Shown: positions 15,879-24,907, counted from the stretch's first letter. The stretch: DNA of 64,000 nt from JBBRBB01 sp038206235 (GCA_038206235.1 JBBRBB010000007.1:1-64000); one strand, 5' to 3'. Notes: a model not told the origin generated them from the letters alone. Numbers and translations are program-made.

Positions 15879-16472
15879 TTACTTGATGTTGAAATTAATT
15901 TCAGGCGGGTTTTCGGTGCCGATATTCGCTTTATAATAAGCCCTTTCATGAAAACCAAACATACCTGCAAATAAATTATTGGGGAAGGTCTTTACTTTCA
16001 GATTGTAATCATTCACAGTTTTATTATAATCCTGCCGCGCAATATTAATACGATTTTCTGTCCCCTCTATTTGGGTTTGAAAATCCTGGAATGCCTTGGT
16101 TGTTTTAAGTTCGGGATAACGCTCTGCCACTGCCATTAATCGTCCGAAAGCGCTTTGCAATTGACCCTGTGCCTGTTGATATCTTGCCAGCGATGCAGAA
16201 TCATTTATATCAACATTTACACTCGTAGCTCTGGCTCTTGCCTGTATTACTTCTGTGAGAGTTGATTTTTCAAAATTGGCAGAACCCTCAATTGTTTTAA
16301 TAACACTGTTGTACAAATCTGTTCTTCGCTGATAATTTGTTTCTACATTGCTCCACGAATTTTTAACCTGCTGGTCGCTGGTGATTAATCCGTTATAGCT
16401 ATTGCATCCGCAGCCTGCAAGCACCACCACCAATGCAATTACTACAATTAAGCCGAGGTTTCTTGTTTTCAT
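15879..16472 (-). CDS. lemA: LemA family lipoprotein
   Basis: This 197-residue protein begins with a lipoprotein signal (LIVVIALVVVLAGCGCNSYN, Cys after LAG). The rest is a long alpha-helical domain with the LemA hallmarks VKNSWSNVETNYQRRTDLYN, ARARATSV, LMAVAERYPELKTTKAFQDF and QIEGTENRINIARQDYNKTV. LemA proteins are membrane-anchored helical bundles of unknown biochemical function that nearly always travel with TPM proteins, as here. It is the first gene of the operon. Confidence 0.95.
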   Translation of the reverse strand: MKTRNLGLIVVIALVVVLAGCGCNSYNGLITSDQQVKNSWSNVETNYQRRTDLYNSVIKTIEGSANFEKSTLTEVIQARARATSVNVDINDSASLARYQQAQGQLQSAFGRLMAVAERYPELKTTKAFQDFQTQIEGTENRINIARQDYNKTVNDYNLKVKTFPNNLFAGMFGFHERAYYKANIGTENPPEINFNIK

Positions 16473-16658
16473 TTTTTAAAATTTGAGGGCGAAAATACTA
16501 ATAAACAAAATTTTGAGCCGTTAATATTTTTATGTGGGTTTAAAAGCCGTTTAAAAATCTTTTTTAAAAATAATTTGAATAATGCTTTGGGCTGGCATTT
16601 GAATTGAATGTATTCTCAAGGCTTCGGAATTATAATCTTCTAATTGAAAACACGTAAT

Positions 16659-17756
16659 ATGCTGCAATACTTTCTGTTCATCTTTGTATTTGTAAATACA
16701 ATCTTCAGTTGCGGAGATAAGGATGTAAAACAAAATTCTGTTGATTTGCCATCGGGGATTACCGCAAAAGTCTTAGTACATAACCTTAGCTATCCATGGG
16801 AAATTTTATGGGGACCTGATAATTTTATCTGGTTTACAGAACGCCCCGGCAAAATAAGCAGAGTTAATCCGGCAAACGGTTCTGTTACTCCCTTGCTGCA
16901 AATTCCCGAAGTAAAATCAAGAGGCGAAGGCGGATTATTAGGCATGGCGCTGCATCCTGATTTTACACATCATCCTTATATATATGCAGCATACGATTAT
17001 GAAAAAAATGGCGATTATAAAGAAAAAATTGTTCGTTACACATACAAAGGAAAAAAACTCATCAATCCAATTATTTTATTGGATAATATTAATGCAGGCG
17101 GCATTCATAATGGCTGTAGGTTATTAATATCTTCTGATTTAAAATTATTCATTACAACAGGCGAAACAGGCAATCAATCCTACGCCCAAAATATAAATGC
17201 AGTGAATGGAAAAATATTGCGCATTAATCTTGATGGAACTATTCCGGCTGATAATCCTTTTCCAAACAATCCCCTGTGGAGCTATGGTCATCGTAATGCA
17301 CAGGGTTTAGTTTTTGTAAATGGCAGTTTATTTAGCAGCGAACATGGGCCAGACAGTGATGACGAAATTAATTTGATAGAAAAAGGAAGAAATTACGGAT
17401 GGCCCACTGTAAAAGGTTTTTGCAACAACGATGATGAAAAAACTTTTTGCAATGCTCATAATGTAAAAGAGCCTTTATTCGCATGGACGCCCACGCTTGC
17501 AGTTTGCGGATTAGATTACTACAATAAAGACCTGATACCTGAATGGAAAAATTCTTTATTGCTTTGTACCCTGAAAGGAAGCAAGCTTGTGCAATTAAAG
17601 CTTAATAGTTCTCATTCTGCAATTGTTTCAGTAACTGAATTCTTTTCGGGTGAATATGGAAGAATGAGAGATATATGCATATCACCTGATGGCAAAGTAT
17701 ATCTCTGCACAAGCAATGGCAGCAACGATGTGATTATAGAAGTAACAAAAAAATAA
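16659..17756 (+). CDS. PQQ-dependent sugar dehydrogenase-like lipoprotein (GSDH family)
   Basis: The protein is a secreted beta-propeller of the glucose/sorbosone dehydrogenase family: LVHNLSYPWEILWGPDNFIW, TERPGKISRVNP, GEGGLLGMALHPDF, GGIHNGCRLLISSDLKLFIT, SYGHRNAQGL and SEHGPDSDDEINLIEKGRNY are typical. The N-terminus is a lipoprotein signal ending in IFSCGDKD. ATG 16659 is preferred to the TTG at 16644 because it starts the signal sequence. In Bacteroidota the cofactor (PQQ) and the sugar are often unproven for this family; no PQQ biosynthesis gene lies nearby. It is divergent from the lemA operon. Confidence 0.85.
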   Translation: MLQYFLFIFVFVNTIFSCGDKDVKQNSVDLPSGITAKVLVHNLSYPWEILWGPDNFIWFTERPGKISRVNPANGSVTPLLQIPEVKSRGEGGLLGMALHPDFTHHPYIYAAYDYEKNGDYKEKIVRYTYKGKKLINPIILLDNINAGGIHNGCRLLISSDLKLFITTGETGNQSYAQNINAVNGKILRINLDGTIPADNPFPNNPLWSYGHRNAQGLVFVNGSLFSSEHGPDSDDEINLIEKGRNYGWPTVKGFCNNDDEKTFCNAHNVKEPLFAWTPTLAVCGLDYYNKDLIPEWKNSLLLCTLKGSKLVQLKLNSSHSAIVSVTEFFSGEYGRMRDICISPDGKVYLCTSNGSNDVIIEVTKK

Positions 17757-17812
17757 TATATGCACAACTAAGACAGTGAATTGTATTATAACCTGCGTAT
17801 TTGCATTCCCCC

Positions 17813-17820
17813 TATTTTTG
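17813..17820 (+). promoter_or_regulatory. Putative -7 box upstream of nusB
   Basis: TATTTTTG matches TAnnTTTG and lies 24 bases before the chosen nusB start (ATG 17845). A -33 box at correct spacing is not obvious. Confidence 0.35.
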
Positions 17821-17844
17821 CCCCGAAAAAGTTCTTTAGAAAAG

Positions 17845-18759
17845 ATGGTAAGCAGACGAAATATACGTGTGAAGGTGATGCAGGTGCTGTACATGCTCGG
17901 CTCGCAGCATGAGATGAATGAAAAAATAAAGGCAACTAAAGTTTTACAGACAAGGCTTGCAGACATCACGAATCTCTTCCTCTACCTTTTACACTTTCTA
18001 ATAAAAACTGCGCTCTATGCGGAAACTGATGCTAAACAAAGAGCATCGAAACATTTGCTTACACGTGAAGATCTGAATGTAAACAAGAAAATTTCTGCCA
18101 ACCTGTTATTGCAAAAAATTTTAAAAAACGAATCTTTTAAAAATAGTAAGCCCATTGATTTTGACGATACAAATCAGCAGGTAAAAAAAATATATCAAAA
18201 CCTGGCAGCAACAGAAACTTATCAAAAATATATTGGTACTCAAACAAGGGAAAAAAATACTGAAGCCGCAATAATAAAATTCATTTTTACAGACCTGATG
18301 CTTCCTGATGAAAATTTTACATCGCATTTAGAAGAGCACTTTATGAATTGGGATGATGATGCAGGGCTTATGAATCAGCTCATGCTGCATTTCCTCCAAA
18401 AGCCTGACAGCTATAATCTGGAGCTATTGCTTGGTGATGACAAATGGCAATTTGCAAAACAGCTTCTTGAAACAGTTATTGATAAAAAAGAACTCATTAC
18501 TGACATGATAAAGCCACGTTTAAAAAACTGGGATTCCGAACGCATAGCTTTACTCGATATGATACTGATGCGAATGGGTGTATGCGAATTTTTGTTCTTT
18601 GAAACCATTCCTCCAAAAGTTACCATTAACGAATATATTGATCTTGCAAAAGAATACAGCACCGAACAAAGCGGGCATTTTGTAAATGGCATTCTCGATA
18701 ACATTCATAAGGAACTTCTTGCAAGTAATAAAATTCATAAAATTGATTTTAAACAGTAA
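17845..18759 (+). CDS. nusB: Transcription antitermination factor NusB (long Bacteroidota form)
   Basis: NusB binds boxA RNA with NusE (S10) and supports antitermination in rRNA operons. The protein starts MVSRRNIRVKVMQVLYMLGS, the family start, so ATG 17845 is preferred to the earlier in-frame ATG at 17776, which would add a spurious 23 residues. The NusB fold lies at the C-terminus: ERIALLDMILMRMGVCEFLF, IPPKVTINEYIDLAKEYSTE and SGHFVNGILDNIHKEL. The 304-residue length with an extra N-terminal helical half is normal for Bacteroidota and about twice the E. coli length. A DUF1573 gene and yajC follow, an arrangement known in this phylum. Confidence 0.93.
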   Translation: MVSRRNIRVKVMQVLYMLGSQHEMNEKIKATKVLQTRLADITNLFLYLLHFLIKTALYAETDAKQRASKHLLTREDLNVNKKISANLLLQKILKNESFKNSKPIDFDDTNQQVKKIYQNLAATETYQKYIGTQTREKNTEAAIIKFIFTDLMLPDENFTSHLEEHFMNWDDDAGLMNQLMLHFLQKPDSYNLELLLGDDKWQFAKQLLETVIDKKELITDMIKPRLKNWDSERIALLDMILMRMGVCEFLFFETIPPKVTINEYIDLAKEYSTEQSGHFVNGILDNIHKELLASNKIHKIDFKQ

Positions 18760-18776
18760 ACAGAAAAGGAAACCTT

Positions 18777-18784
18777 TACATTTG
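18777..18784 (+). promoter_or_regulatory. Putative -7 box of the DUF1573 gene
   Basis: TACATTTG matches TAnnTTTG, 16 bases before the ATG at 18801, leaving a leader of only about 10 bases. No clear -33 box. Confidence 0.35.
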
Positions 18785-18800
18785 CAAACAATTTATTTAT

Positions 18801-19268
18801 ATGAAAAAAATGGGATTTCTTTTTATAGCATTTTCTTTTTCTTTTTTAATAAGCTGCAGCAATGAGGATGCTGCTTCAAAAACAGATTTAGCAAAAGTAT
18901 TTGCCGATTCATCTAAGTACACTACGGCGCAATGGCTTGATTCTGTTCAGGATTTTGGCACTGTAATGATGGGCGAAAAGGTGAAAATAACTTTTCGCTG
19001 TAAAAATACCGGCAAAAAATTATTGTATCTTTCAGATGTAAGACCCGGTTGCGGCTGCACTGTAGCAGACTATACCAAGGAGCCAATATCTCCCGGCAAG
19101 CAGGGAAATGTAGTTGCCGAGTTTGACAGCAAAAAAAGCCACCCCGGCAAAGTAAGAAAAACAATTTTCGTTCATACAAATACAAAAAATATTACGCCGC
19201 GTTACCTGATATTTAGCGGCGAAATACAGGCTGTTGACAGCACTCATACTGCTTCTAAAAAATATTAA
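18801..19268 (+). CDS. DUF1573 lipoprotein
   Basis: This 155-residue lipoprotein has a signal ending in FLISCSNED. The DUF1573 domain, an immunoglobulin-like fold, follows: DFGTVMMGEKVKITFRCKNT, LYLSDVRPGCGCTVADYTKE and PGKQGNVVAEFDSKKSHPGK. The GCGC motif is characteristic. DUF1573 proteins are frequent in Bacteroidota envelopes; their role is not established. It sits between nusB and yajC on the same strand with short gaps and is probably cotranscribed with yajC. Confidence 0.9.
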   Translation: MKKMGFLFIAFSFSFLISCSNEDAASKTDLAKVFADSSKYTTAQWLDSVQDFGTVMMGEKVKITFRCKNTGKKLLYLSDVRPGCGCTVADYTKEPISPGKQGNVVAEFDSKKSHPGKVRKTIFVHTNTKNITPRYLIFSGEIQAVDSTHTASKKY

Positions 19269-19295
19269 TAACACAAATAAACAGAACATAAAAAA

Positions 19296-19640
19296 ATGAC
19301 AGCAATTAATGCAATACTGCTTATGGGGCAGCCAAGTGGTTCGCAACCCAATTCAAGTTTTTCGCTTATAATGATGGGCGCCATCATCCTTGTTTTTTGG
19401 TTGTTCATGATTCGTCCCCAGGCAAAGAAAGCCAAAGAGCAAAAGAAGTTTATTGAGAATCTGCAAAAGGGAGATAAGATTGTTACCATTGCAGGCATTC
19501 ACGGCACAGTAAATAAAGTGAATGATGATAATACTTTGCAATTAGAAATAAGCCCGGGCAGCTATGTAAAATTAGAGAGAAGCGCCATAAGCCAGGAGTG
19601 GACGCAGCAACTCAATAAGCCTGTTGCAGAAATAAAATAA
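19296..19640 (+). CDS. yajC: Preprotein translocase subunit YajC
   Basis: This 114-residue protein has one membrane helix (FSLIMMGAIILVFWLFMI) followed at once by RPQAKKAKEQKKFIENLQKG and DKIVTIAGIHGTVNKV, the YajC signature. YajC is an accessory subunit of the Sec translocon with SecD/SecF. It follows the DUF1573 gene. A hairpin with T-run lies 48 bases downstream. Complete and secure. Confidence 0.95.
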   Translation: MTAINAILLMGQPSGSQPNSSFSLIMMGAIILVFWLFMIRPQAKKAKEQKKFIENLQKGDKIVTIAGIHGTVNKVNDDNTLQLEISPGSYVKLERSAISQEWTQQLNKPVAEIK

Positions 19641-19687
19641 AGTTTGTAAATACGAATATAAAAATCCCTTCATTCGGGCAGGCGAAT

Positions 19688-19714
19688 TCGAAATTAAGTT
19701 TCGGATTTTTATTT
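19688..19714 (+). terminator. Possible terminator after yajC
   Basis: CGAAA-TTAAG-TTTCG followed by GATTTTTATTTT forms a short stem with a T-rich tail. A longer AAAAATCC/GGATTTTT pairing (19660-19667 with 19703-19710) encloses it. Confidence 0.4.
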
Positions 19715-19801
19715 TGTACCGTGCTATTGAATAAGAATAAAGCTGCCGTTACTACCAATGCTTTGAACATATTACAACAAGTTAAAAAATATTCAAGCTG
19801 C

Positions 19802-19809
19802 TATCTTTG
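19802..19809 (+). promoter_or_regulatory. Putative -7 box directly before the DUF6934 gene
   Basis: TATCTTTG matches TAnnTTTG and ends only 5 bases before the ATG at 19815, so transcription from it would give a leaderless or nearly leaderless mRNA. No -33 box at the proper distance is evident. Confidence 0.35.
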
Positions 19810-19814
19810 GTAAG

Positions 19815-20276
19815 ATGAAAATTGACAAATATCCAGTAGTTGTTGGCGAAACTTCTATGGTTTTTGAATTTATGAGTCAAGGAATACGAGGCATCATTCC
19901 TAAACTTATTATTTATAGTGAGACGCATCTTCATAATTTTTACAATTTAGGTTTCGGCGACAAGGATGAGATAACAGGACAAATTGACGATGAAGTTGTT
20001 ACCAACAACGGCGATAGTGAAAAGGTGTTGGCTACAGTTGCTTCTACCTTATACACCTTTACTGATAAATTTCCAGAAGCAATGGTTTTTGTAACTGGCA
20101 GTACAAAAGCACGAACTCGGCTTTATAGAATGGGAATCAGTAATTATCTTGAACAAATAGCAGAAGACTTTGAAGTATTTGGCTTAGTTGAAGGTGAAAA
20201 TTGGCAACCCTTTCAAAAACAAATAGAATTTGAAGCCTTTTTAGTAAAAAGGAAAAAGAGTAATTTTACAATATGA
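19815..20276 (+). CDS. DUF6934 family protein
   Basis: This 153-residue cytoplasmic protein has the features I associate with DUF6934: an N-terminal DKYPVVVGETSMVFEFMSQG, then NLGFGDKDEITGQIDDEVVT, NNGDSEKVLATVASTLYTFT and FVTGSTKARTRLYRMGISNY. No function is known to me. It lies between yajC and coaE and its stop (TGA 20274-20276) overlaps the ATG of a 50-residue ORF in the ATGA arrangement of coupled genes. The pair has the size and layout of a toxin-antitoxin or regulator-effector module, but nothing in the sequence proves that. Confidence 0.75.
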   Translation: MKIDKYPVVVGETSMVFEFMSQGIRGIIPKLIIYSETHLHNFYNLGFGDKDEITGQIDDEVVTNNGDSEKVLATVASTLYTFTDKFPEAMVFVTGSTKARTRLYRMGISNYLEQIAEDFEVFGLVEGENWQPFQKQIEFEAFLVKRKKSNFTI

Positions 20277-20425
20277 AACACTCAAAAAATAGTAACAAAA
20301 AGCCGACCATCATAAGGGTTGACAAAAGTTTAGACAACTATCTTGATAAAGGGTTGTTTAAACACAAAGTAGATAAAGCCAATCGTGTACTGAAAACAGT
20401 AGGACTTCCCAAATTCACAAAATAA
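20273..20425 (+). CDS. Small basic protein coupled to the DUF6934 gene
   Basis: The ORF has 50 codons and encodes a Lys-rich protein (MKHSKNSNKKPTIIRVDKSL at the start, NRVLKTVGLPKFTK at the end). Its ATG at 20273 overlaps the stop of the preceding gene by 4 bases, so it is probably translated by reinitiation. It has no membrane segment or signal peptide. I believe similar small proteins follow other DUF6934 genes, but I cannot check that here. Function unknown. It is too short for many gene finders. Confidence 0.65.
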   Translation: MKHSKNSNKKPTIIRVDKSLDNYLDKGLFKHKVDKANRVLKTVGLPKFTK

Positions 20426-20562
20426 TTCTGCCATTAATGATGACTTGCTCAATAGCTGACAAGATATAATGCCGCTACTTACAGCAGGCACTTTACTTTA
20501 TATAGCATTATCTCGCCGAGAGGCTATACACACTTTTGCATTCGGTAATTCTATTCAACTGT

Positions 20563-20592
20563 TTTGATTTCTATATGATACCCATAATTTTG
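20563..20592 (+). promoter_or_regulatory. Putative coaE promoter, close to the start codon
   Basis: TTTG (20563-20566) and TAATTTTG (20585-20592) match the Bacteroidota -33 and -7 boxes with an 18-base spacer. The -7 box ends 5 bases before the coaE ATG, implying an mRNA with almost no leader. Confidence 0.5.
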
Positions 20593-20597
20593 TAATC

Positions 20598-21200
20598 ATG
20601 CTCAAAGTTGGCTTAACAGGCGGCATAGGTAGCGGTAAAACCACTGTAGCAAAAATCTTTACTGTGCTATGCATTCCTGTTTTCGATGCGGATACAGAAG
20701 CAAAAAGAATTATGAATGAAGATGAAGATGTGAAGAAAAAAATAATTGCATTATTTGGAGAAGATGCTTATAAGAATAATGAATTAAACAGAAAATATAT
20801 TGCAGATATTGTGTTTGCAGATGCAATAAAGTTGGATAAGTTGAATGCTCTTGTTCATCCTGCAACCATAGCGGCGGCAGAAAAATGGATGCAGCGGCAA
20901 ACAACGCCTTATGCTATAAAAGAAGCTGCGCTTATGTTTGAATCTGCTGCAGCTGAAAACCTGCAGTGTGTAATTGGTGTTTTTGCACCAGAACATCTGC
21001 GCATACAGCGCATCATGCAACGCGATAACATTACACGTGAAGAAGCGCTAAGCCGTATGAACAGGCAAATTGATGAGGAAATAAAAATGAGTCTCTGCGA
21101 TTTTATTATTATAAATGATGAGCAGCAATTAGTAATTCCGCAGGTTTTGCAGTTGCATGAAAAATTAATTGCAATGGCAAATAATAAAGAAAACAATTGA
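20598..21200 (+). CDS. coaE: Dephospho-CoA kinase
   Basis: This 200-residue enzyme phosphorylates dephospho-CoA in the last step of CoA synthesis. The N-terminus has the P-loop GLTGGIGSGKTTVAKIF, then VFDADTEAKRIMNED, LVHPATIAAAEKWM and APEHLRIQRIMQRDNITREE, all typical. The start at 20598 is fixed by the P-loop position. It is convergent with the TonB receptor gene. Confidence 0.97.
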   Translation: MLKVGLTGGIGSGKTTVAKIFTVLCIPVFDADTEAKRIMNEDEDVKKKIIALFGEDAYKNNELNRKYIADIVFADAIKLDKLNALVHPATIAAAEKWMQRQTTPYAIKEAALMFESAAAENLQCVIGVFAPEHLRIQRIMQRDNITREEALSRMNRQIDEEIKMSLCDFIIINDEQQLVIPQVLQLHEKLIAMANNKENN

Positions 21201-21221
21201 ATTGAAAATTTAGAAACCCTG

Positions 21222-23390
21222 TTATAGTTTCAACTTAACGCCTCCGTTTACCACAAATCCTTCTAATGGCGCATATATATCTTTGAACACAGGATTCGTT
21301 ACTGAACCTGTATAAATGCTTTCAAACTTTGTTTGCCTTACATCTCCCATGTTTTCAAAATTTATGTAGGCTGAAAACTTCTTCCATAGTTTTTCAGCTA
21401 AAAAGCCTGTGAGCCAATAATCCCGTCCAATGCTTCCATCACTCAATTGTTGCTTACTGAAATAATATAACTCCGAGCCAAACTTCCACTCATTTTCTAT
21501 TTCATACACAATGGCGCTATTAAAACGATGTTTGGGAGTTAGCGGGTTTTGAGTAGCGATACCGTTATTATAAATTTTGGCATCGGTAAATGTATATCCC
21601 AAATACAAGCTAAAATCCCGGTAACCCAGTTTAATATTTGTTTCAGCGCCTTTGGTATTGATGTGCCCGGGAATGTTTTGAAACTGGTACAATCCATTTT
21701 GAATTGCTTCAAGAAATAGCGGATTCTTTAAATGAGTATAAAAGAAAAATTGATTAATGCTAAAAGTTATTTCATTAAAAGATGTTTTGTAATTAACATC
21801 CCAATTTGCTCCGTAGCTTCTCTCTAATTTATTTATAGAGGAGTTAACAGGTAAAACATTTTTGTACAAAAGCTTTTCGCTTTCTTCTGTAAAAATGGTT
21901 GGTGGTTTGTAACCCAATCCTCCGCCAATGCGGCTGGTTAACTTTGCGGCAATTTTAAAAAGCGCTGAAATGCGCGGCAATACAGCAAAGCCATAATCTT
22001 TTACATAATCCCCTCTTAGTCCTGTTTCTAAGGTGAGCCAGTCAGAAGCGTTCCATGTATTTTGTGCAAATGCCCCAAAAGTATTTTGCTCATAATTTCT
22101 TAAAGGAACAGTTGTTAAAGACTTTTCCTGAAAATCATCAGTCAATAAATTAATTCCGATTACCCAATCGGTCTCTTCCATTTTATTAATATAAGTTGCT
22201 TCTGTAAATGTGCTGTATTGTGTTCCGTTAAAAATAGTTCCCGGTGAATTAATGATGCGGTTAAAATAGCTTATGCTATTCTTAAATACAAGGCTGCTCT
22301 CTTCGTTTAACTTATGTTCTATTGTAAGTTGAGTTGAAAAGCGTTTTGTTTTATTGCGTTCAAAATAGCTGTGTGTGCTGTCGGCGTTACCTTCTATAAA
22401 TTGAATATCGCCTCCTAACCGGTTTTCAACAGTTGCATTTACACCAAAGCTTAAATTGGTTTTATTGCTGAAGTATAAAAATAATTTTGGATTGATAGTA
22501 TATCGTTCAAATTTTGGAATGGCAGAAAAAGAAATATTTGCCGGGTCATAAGCTTTATTTGAATTTCTTGAAACAAAAAGTGTTACTCCTGTTTTTTTAA
22601 AACGCTCACCATAAAAACTATTTATATCAAGCCCGCCTGCTGATGTAATATTAAAATGAAAATTTAGCTCTCTGTGCTCTGTTGCAACTTTAGAAATTAA
22701 ATTTATTAAACCTGCAATGGCGCCGCCTCCATAAAGAGTAGATGAAGAACCTTTGATTATTTCTACCTGTCTCAGATCCAAAGGTGGCGTTTGCAATAAG
22801 CCCAAACCCGTTGCTGCGCCTGAATATACAGGAAAGCCATCTTTGAGAATTTGAGTATATCTGCCATCTAAACCCTGTATGCGAATGCTTGCGCTTGCAC
22901 TTGTGGCAGATGTTTGCTGTGTTTGAATACCGGTGCTTTCGCTCAATAACATTCGTATATCACCAGGTTTCATTTCTGCCTCTTCGTGAATTTCTTCATC
23001 TGAAATTATTTCAACCCTTGTGGCAGTGTTATTTATACTTCTGTGAGAGCGTGTACTATTTACCGTTACTTCTTCCAGTTCTCCAGGTTCAGGCTCTAAA
23101 AAAATTTCCATAGTGTCTGCACTCTTTAGCGGAAAGGTAAATACGCTTTCGTTTTTCTTAAAACCAATATGGCTAAATTCTAATAGCTGTTTCCCGTCAG
23201 GCAAATTATTTAAAAGGATTATTCCTGTATCGTTTGCTTTTACTGATAACTTTAAAGTTTTAATTTCAACTGTAGTGCCCTGTAATGTTTCTTTGGTATC
23301 CTCATTTCTTATAATTCCAATAAAAGTATTTTGTGATTTGGCAAGAAAATAAAACACGGTAAAGCAAATGATAAAAAAGATTTTTTTCAT
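21222..23390 (-). CDS. TonB-dependent outer-membrane receptor
   Basis: This 722-residue protein has a signal peptide (FFIICFTVFYFLAKSQN), an N-terminal carboxypeptidase-regulatory-like domain (GIIRNEDTKETLQGTTVEIK), a plug domain with RIQGLDGRYTQILKDGFPVY and VEIIKGSSSTLYGGGAIAGL, and a C-terminal barrel that ends LEGFVVNGGVKLKL. The gene stands alone, without a SusD partner, so it is more likely a metal, siderophore or cofactor receptor than a polysaccharide one. No operator or riboswitch is visible upstream. Substrate unknown. Confidence 0.92.
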   Translation of the reverse strand: MKKIFFIICFTVFYFLAKSQNTFIGIIRNEDTKETLQGTTVEIKTLKLSVKANDTGIILLNNLPDGKQLLEFSHIGFKKNESVFTFPLKSADTMEIFLEPEPGELEEVTVNSTRSHRSINNTATRVEIISDEEIHEEAEMKPGDIRMLLSESTGIQTQQTSATSASASIRIQGLDGRYTQILKDGFPVYSGAATGLGLLQTPPLDLRQVEIIKGSSSTLYGGGAIAGLINLISKVATEHRELNFHFNITSAGGLDINSFYGERFKKTGVTLFVSRNSNKAYDPANISFSAIPKFERYTINPKLFLYFSNKTNLSFGVNATVENRLGGDIQFIEGNADSTHSYFERNKTKRFSTQLTIEHKLNEESSLVFKNSISYFNRIINSPGTIFNGTQYSTFTEATYINKMEETDWVIGINLLTDDFQEKSLTTVPLRNYEQNTFGAFAQNTWNASDWLTLETGLRGDYVKDYGFAVLPRISALFKIAAKLTSRIGGGLGYKPPTIFTEESEKLLYKNVLPVNSSINKLERSYGANWDVNYKTSFNEITFSINQFFFYTHLKNPLFLEAIQNGLYQFQNIPGHINTKGAETNIKLGYRDFSLYLGYTFTDAKIYNNGIATQNPLTPKHRFNSAIVYEIENEWKFGSELYYFSKQQLSDGSIGRDYWLTGFLAEKLWKKFSAYINFENMGDVRQTKFESIYTGSVTNPVFKDIYAPLEGFVVNGGVKLKL

Positions 23391-23523
23391 TTAGGCAATA
23401 ATAACACAAAATAGCAACACCTGCTCTGCTCTTTGCAAAGCAACTTCTCCCCCTCCCCAAAAAAAGGAAATTGTAGAAATGCTTATGAGATATCTTGATG
23501 AATACTGCGGTATAAACGCCTGG

Positions 23524-23645
23524 TGTCATGTCAACAAACTATTGTCGGATATAATCTTTTTAATTTTATTCTTGCATCCTCATTTGTAAACTGCCAATTT
23601 ATTGTAGCCTCATCCGCTCACCATATTCATGTTGATACAATAACC
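23524..23645 (-). pseudogene. Remnant of an IS630-type transposase gene with element end
   Basis: The minus strand reads INWQFTNEDARIKLKRLYPT before a stop, the usual C-terminus of IS630-family transposases. The DNA next to it (GTGTCATGTCAACAAACTA on the plus strand, 23524-23542) is found again, inverted, at the end of the larger relic at about 56725-56745. The rest of the element is gone. Upstream sequence to about 23645 may hold a few more decayed codons. Confidence 0.75.
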
Positions 23646-23707
23646 CGCATCATAATTTTTTAATTACCCTTCCTTCACCGATATTCGCATTGCGAACACC
23701 TGTTAGT

Positions 23708-24907
23708 ATGCGTCTTTCCTTCAACAATACAGAAATTGCCTTTGCTTATAAAACAGATAAAGAATTAAAAGCAGGTCGTTTTTTATTTGGCACCATGCGC
23801 TATCAGTGGTTTTCTGCTGTGGGAGTAAGACTTACTCCTTTTTTAATGAAAACAGGTTTGCCTGTGCATAGCATTATTCGCCAAACTATCTTTAAGCAAT
23901 TTGTTGGCGGTGAAACTCTTGAAGAAACTGCTGCGGCTGCAAAGAGATTAGATGAATATAATGTGCGGGTAATTCTTGATTATGGCGTTGAGGGAAAAGA
24001 AGGAGAAGAAAATTTTGATAACGCTGCACAGCAATTTATACGGGTAATTACTTATGCTGCCACTCAAAAAAATATTCCATTCATCAGTGTGAAAGTTACA
24101 GGCATTGCACGTTTCAGCCTGTTGCAAAAGCTGAATGATGCACCGCGGCTGCGCAGTGGTATTCACGGGCACGAAGAAGAAGAAGCAGAGTGGGAAAGAG
24201 TGCGAAACAGAATGCATAAAATATGCGAAGCTGCCGCAGAAAAAAATATTGGTGTTTTAATTGATGCGGAAGAAAGCTGGATACAAGACCCCATTGACAG
24301 GCTCACCATTGAAATGATGGAAATTTTCAACAAGCAAAAAGTAATCGTGTACAATACGATTCAGTTGTACCGCCACGACCGTTTATGGTTTTTAAAATTA
24401 TCGCATAAAATTGCAGGAGAAAGAGGATTTATGCTGGGCTTAAAATTGGTACGCGGCGCTTACATGGAAAAAGAGAGAGCAAGAGCGAAGGAAAAAAATT
24501 ACCCCTCTCCCATTCAGCAGGATAAATCTTTCACGGATGGCGATTTTAATTCTGCCATTACCTATTGCATTGAAAACATTGACGCCATTGCATGCATTGT
24601 GGCAACGCACAATGAATACAGTAATCTTCATGCTGCTGAACTGCTTGATAACAAAGGCTTACAGCGCAATCATCCTCATGTGCATTTCTCACAATTGTAT
24701 GGCATGAGTGATAATATTACTTTCAATCTTGCCAATGCCGGATATTCAGTAAGTAAATACGTGCCCTTTGGTCCCATCCGAGATGTAATTCCTTATCTCA
24801 TGCGCCGGGCGCAGGAAAATACAAGCATTAAAGGACAAACTAACCGGGAATTATTGTTGCTAAACAGGGAATTAAAACAAAGAAGAAAGGCAAGGAAAAA
24901 AGTCTAA
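23708..24907 (+). CDS. Proline dehydrogenase
   Basis: This FAD enzyme oxidises proline to pyrroline-5-carboxylate. The barrel shows VRVILDYGVEGKEGEENFDN, FISVKVTGIARF, LIDAEESWIQDPIDRLTIEM, LKLVRGAYMEKERARAKEKN, CIVATHNEYSN and PFGPIRDVIPYLMRRAQEN, typical of the monofunctional PutA/ProDH family. ATG 23708 is preferred to the TTG at 23690 because it matches the family start MRLSFNNTEIAF. About 400 residues, complete. No P5C dehydrogenase gene is adjacent. Confidence 0.95.
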   Translation: MRLSFNNTEIAFAYKTDKELKAGRFLFGTMRYQWFSAVGVRLTPFLMKTGLPVHSIIRQTIFKQFVGGETLEETAAAAKRLDEYNVRVILDYGVEGKEGEENFDNAAQQFIRVITYAATQKNIPFISVKVTGIARFSLLQKLNDAPRLRSGIHGHEEEEAEWERVRNRMHKICEAAAEKNIGVLIDAEESWIQDPIDRLTIEMMEIFNKQKVIVYNTIQLYRHDRLWFLKLSHKIAGERGFMLGLKLVRGAYMEKERARAKEKNYPSPIQQDKSFTDGDFNSAITYCIENIDAIACIVATHNEYSNLHAAELLDNKGLQRNHPHVHFSQLYGMSDNITFNLANAGYSVSKYVPFGPIRDVIPYLMRRAQENTSIKGQTNRELLLLNRELKQRRKARKKV

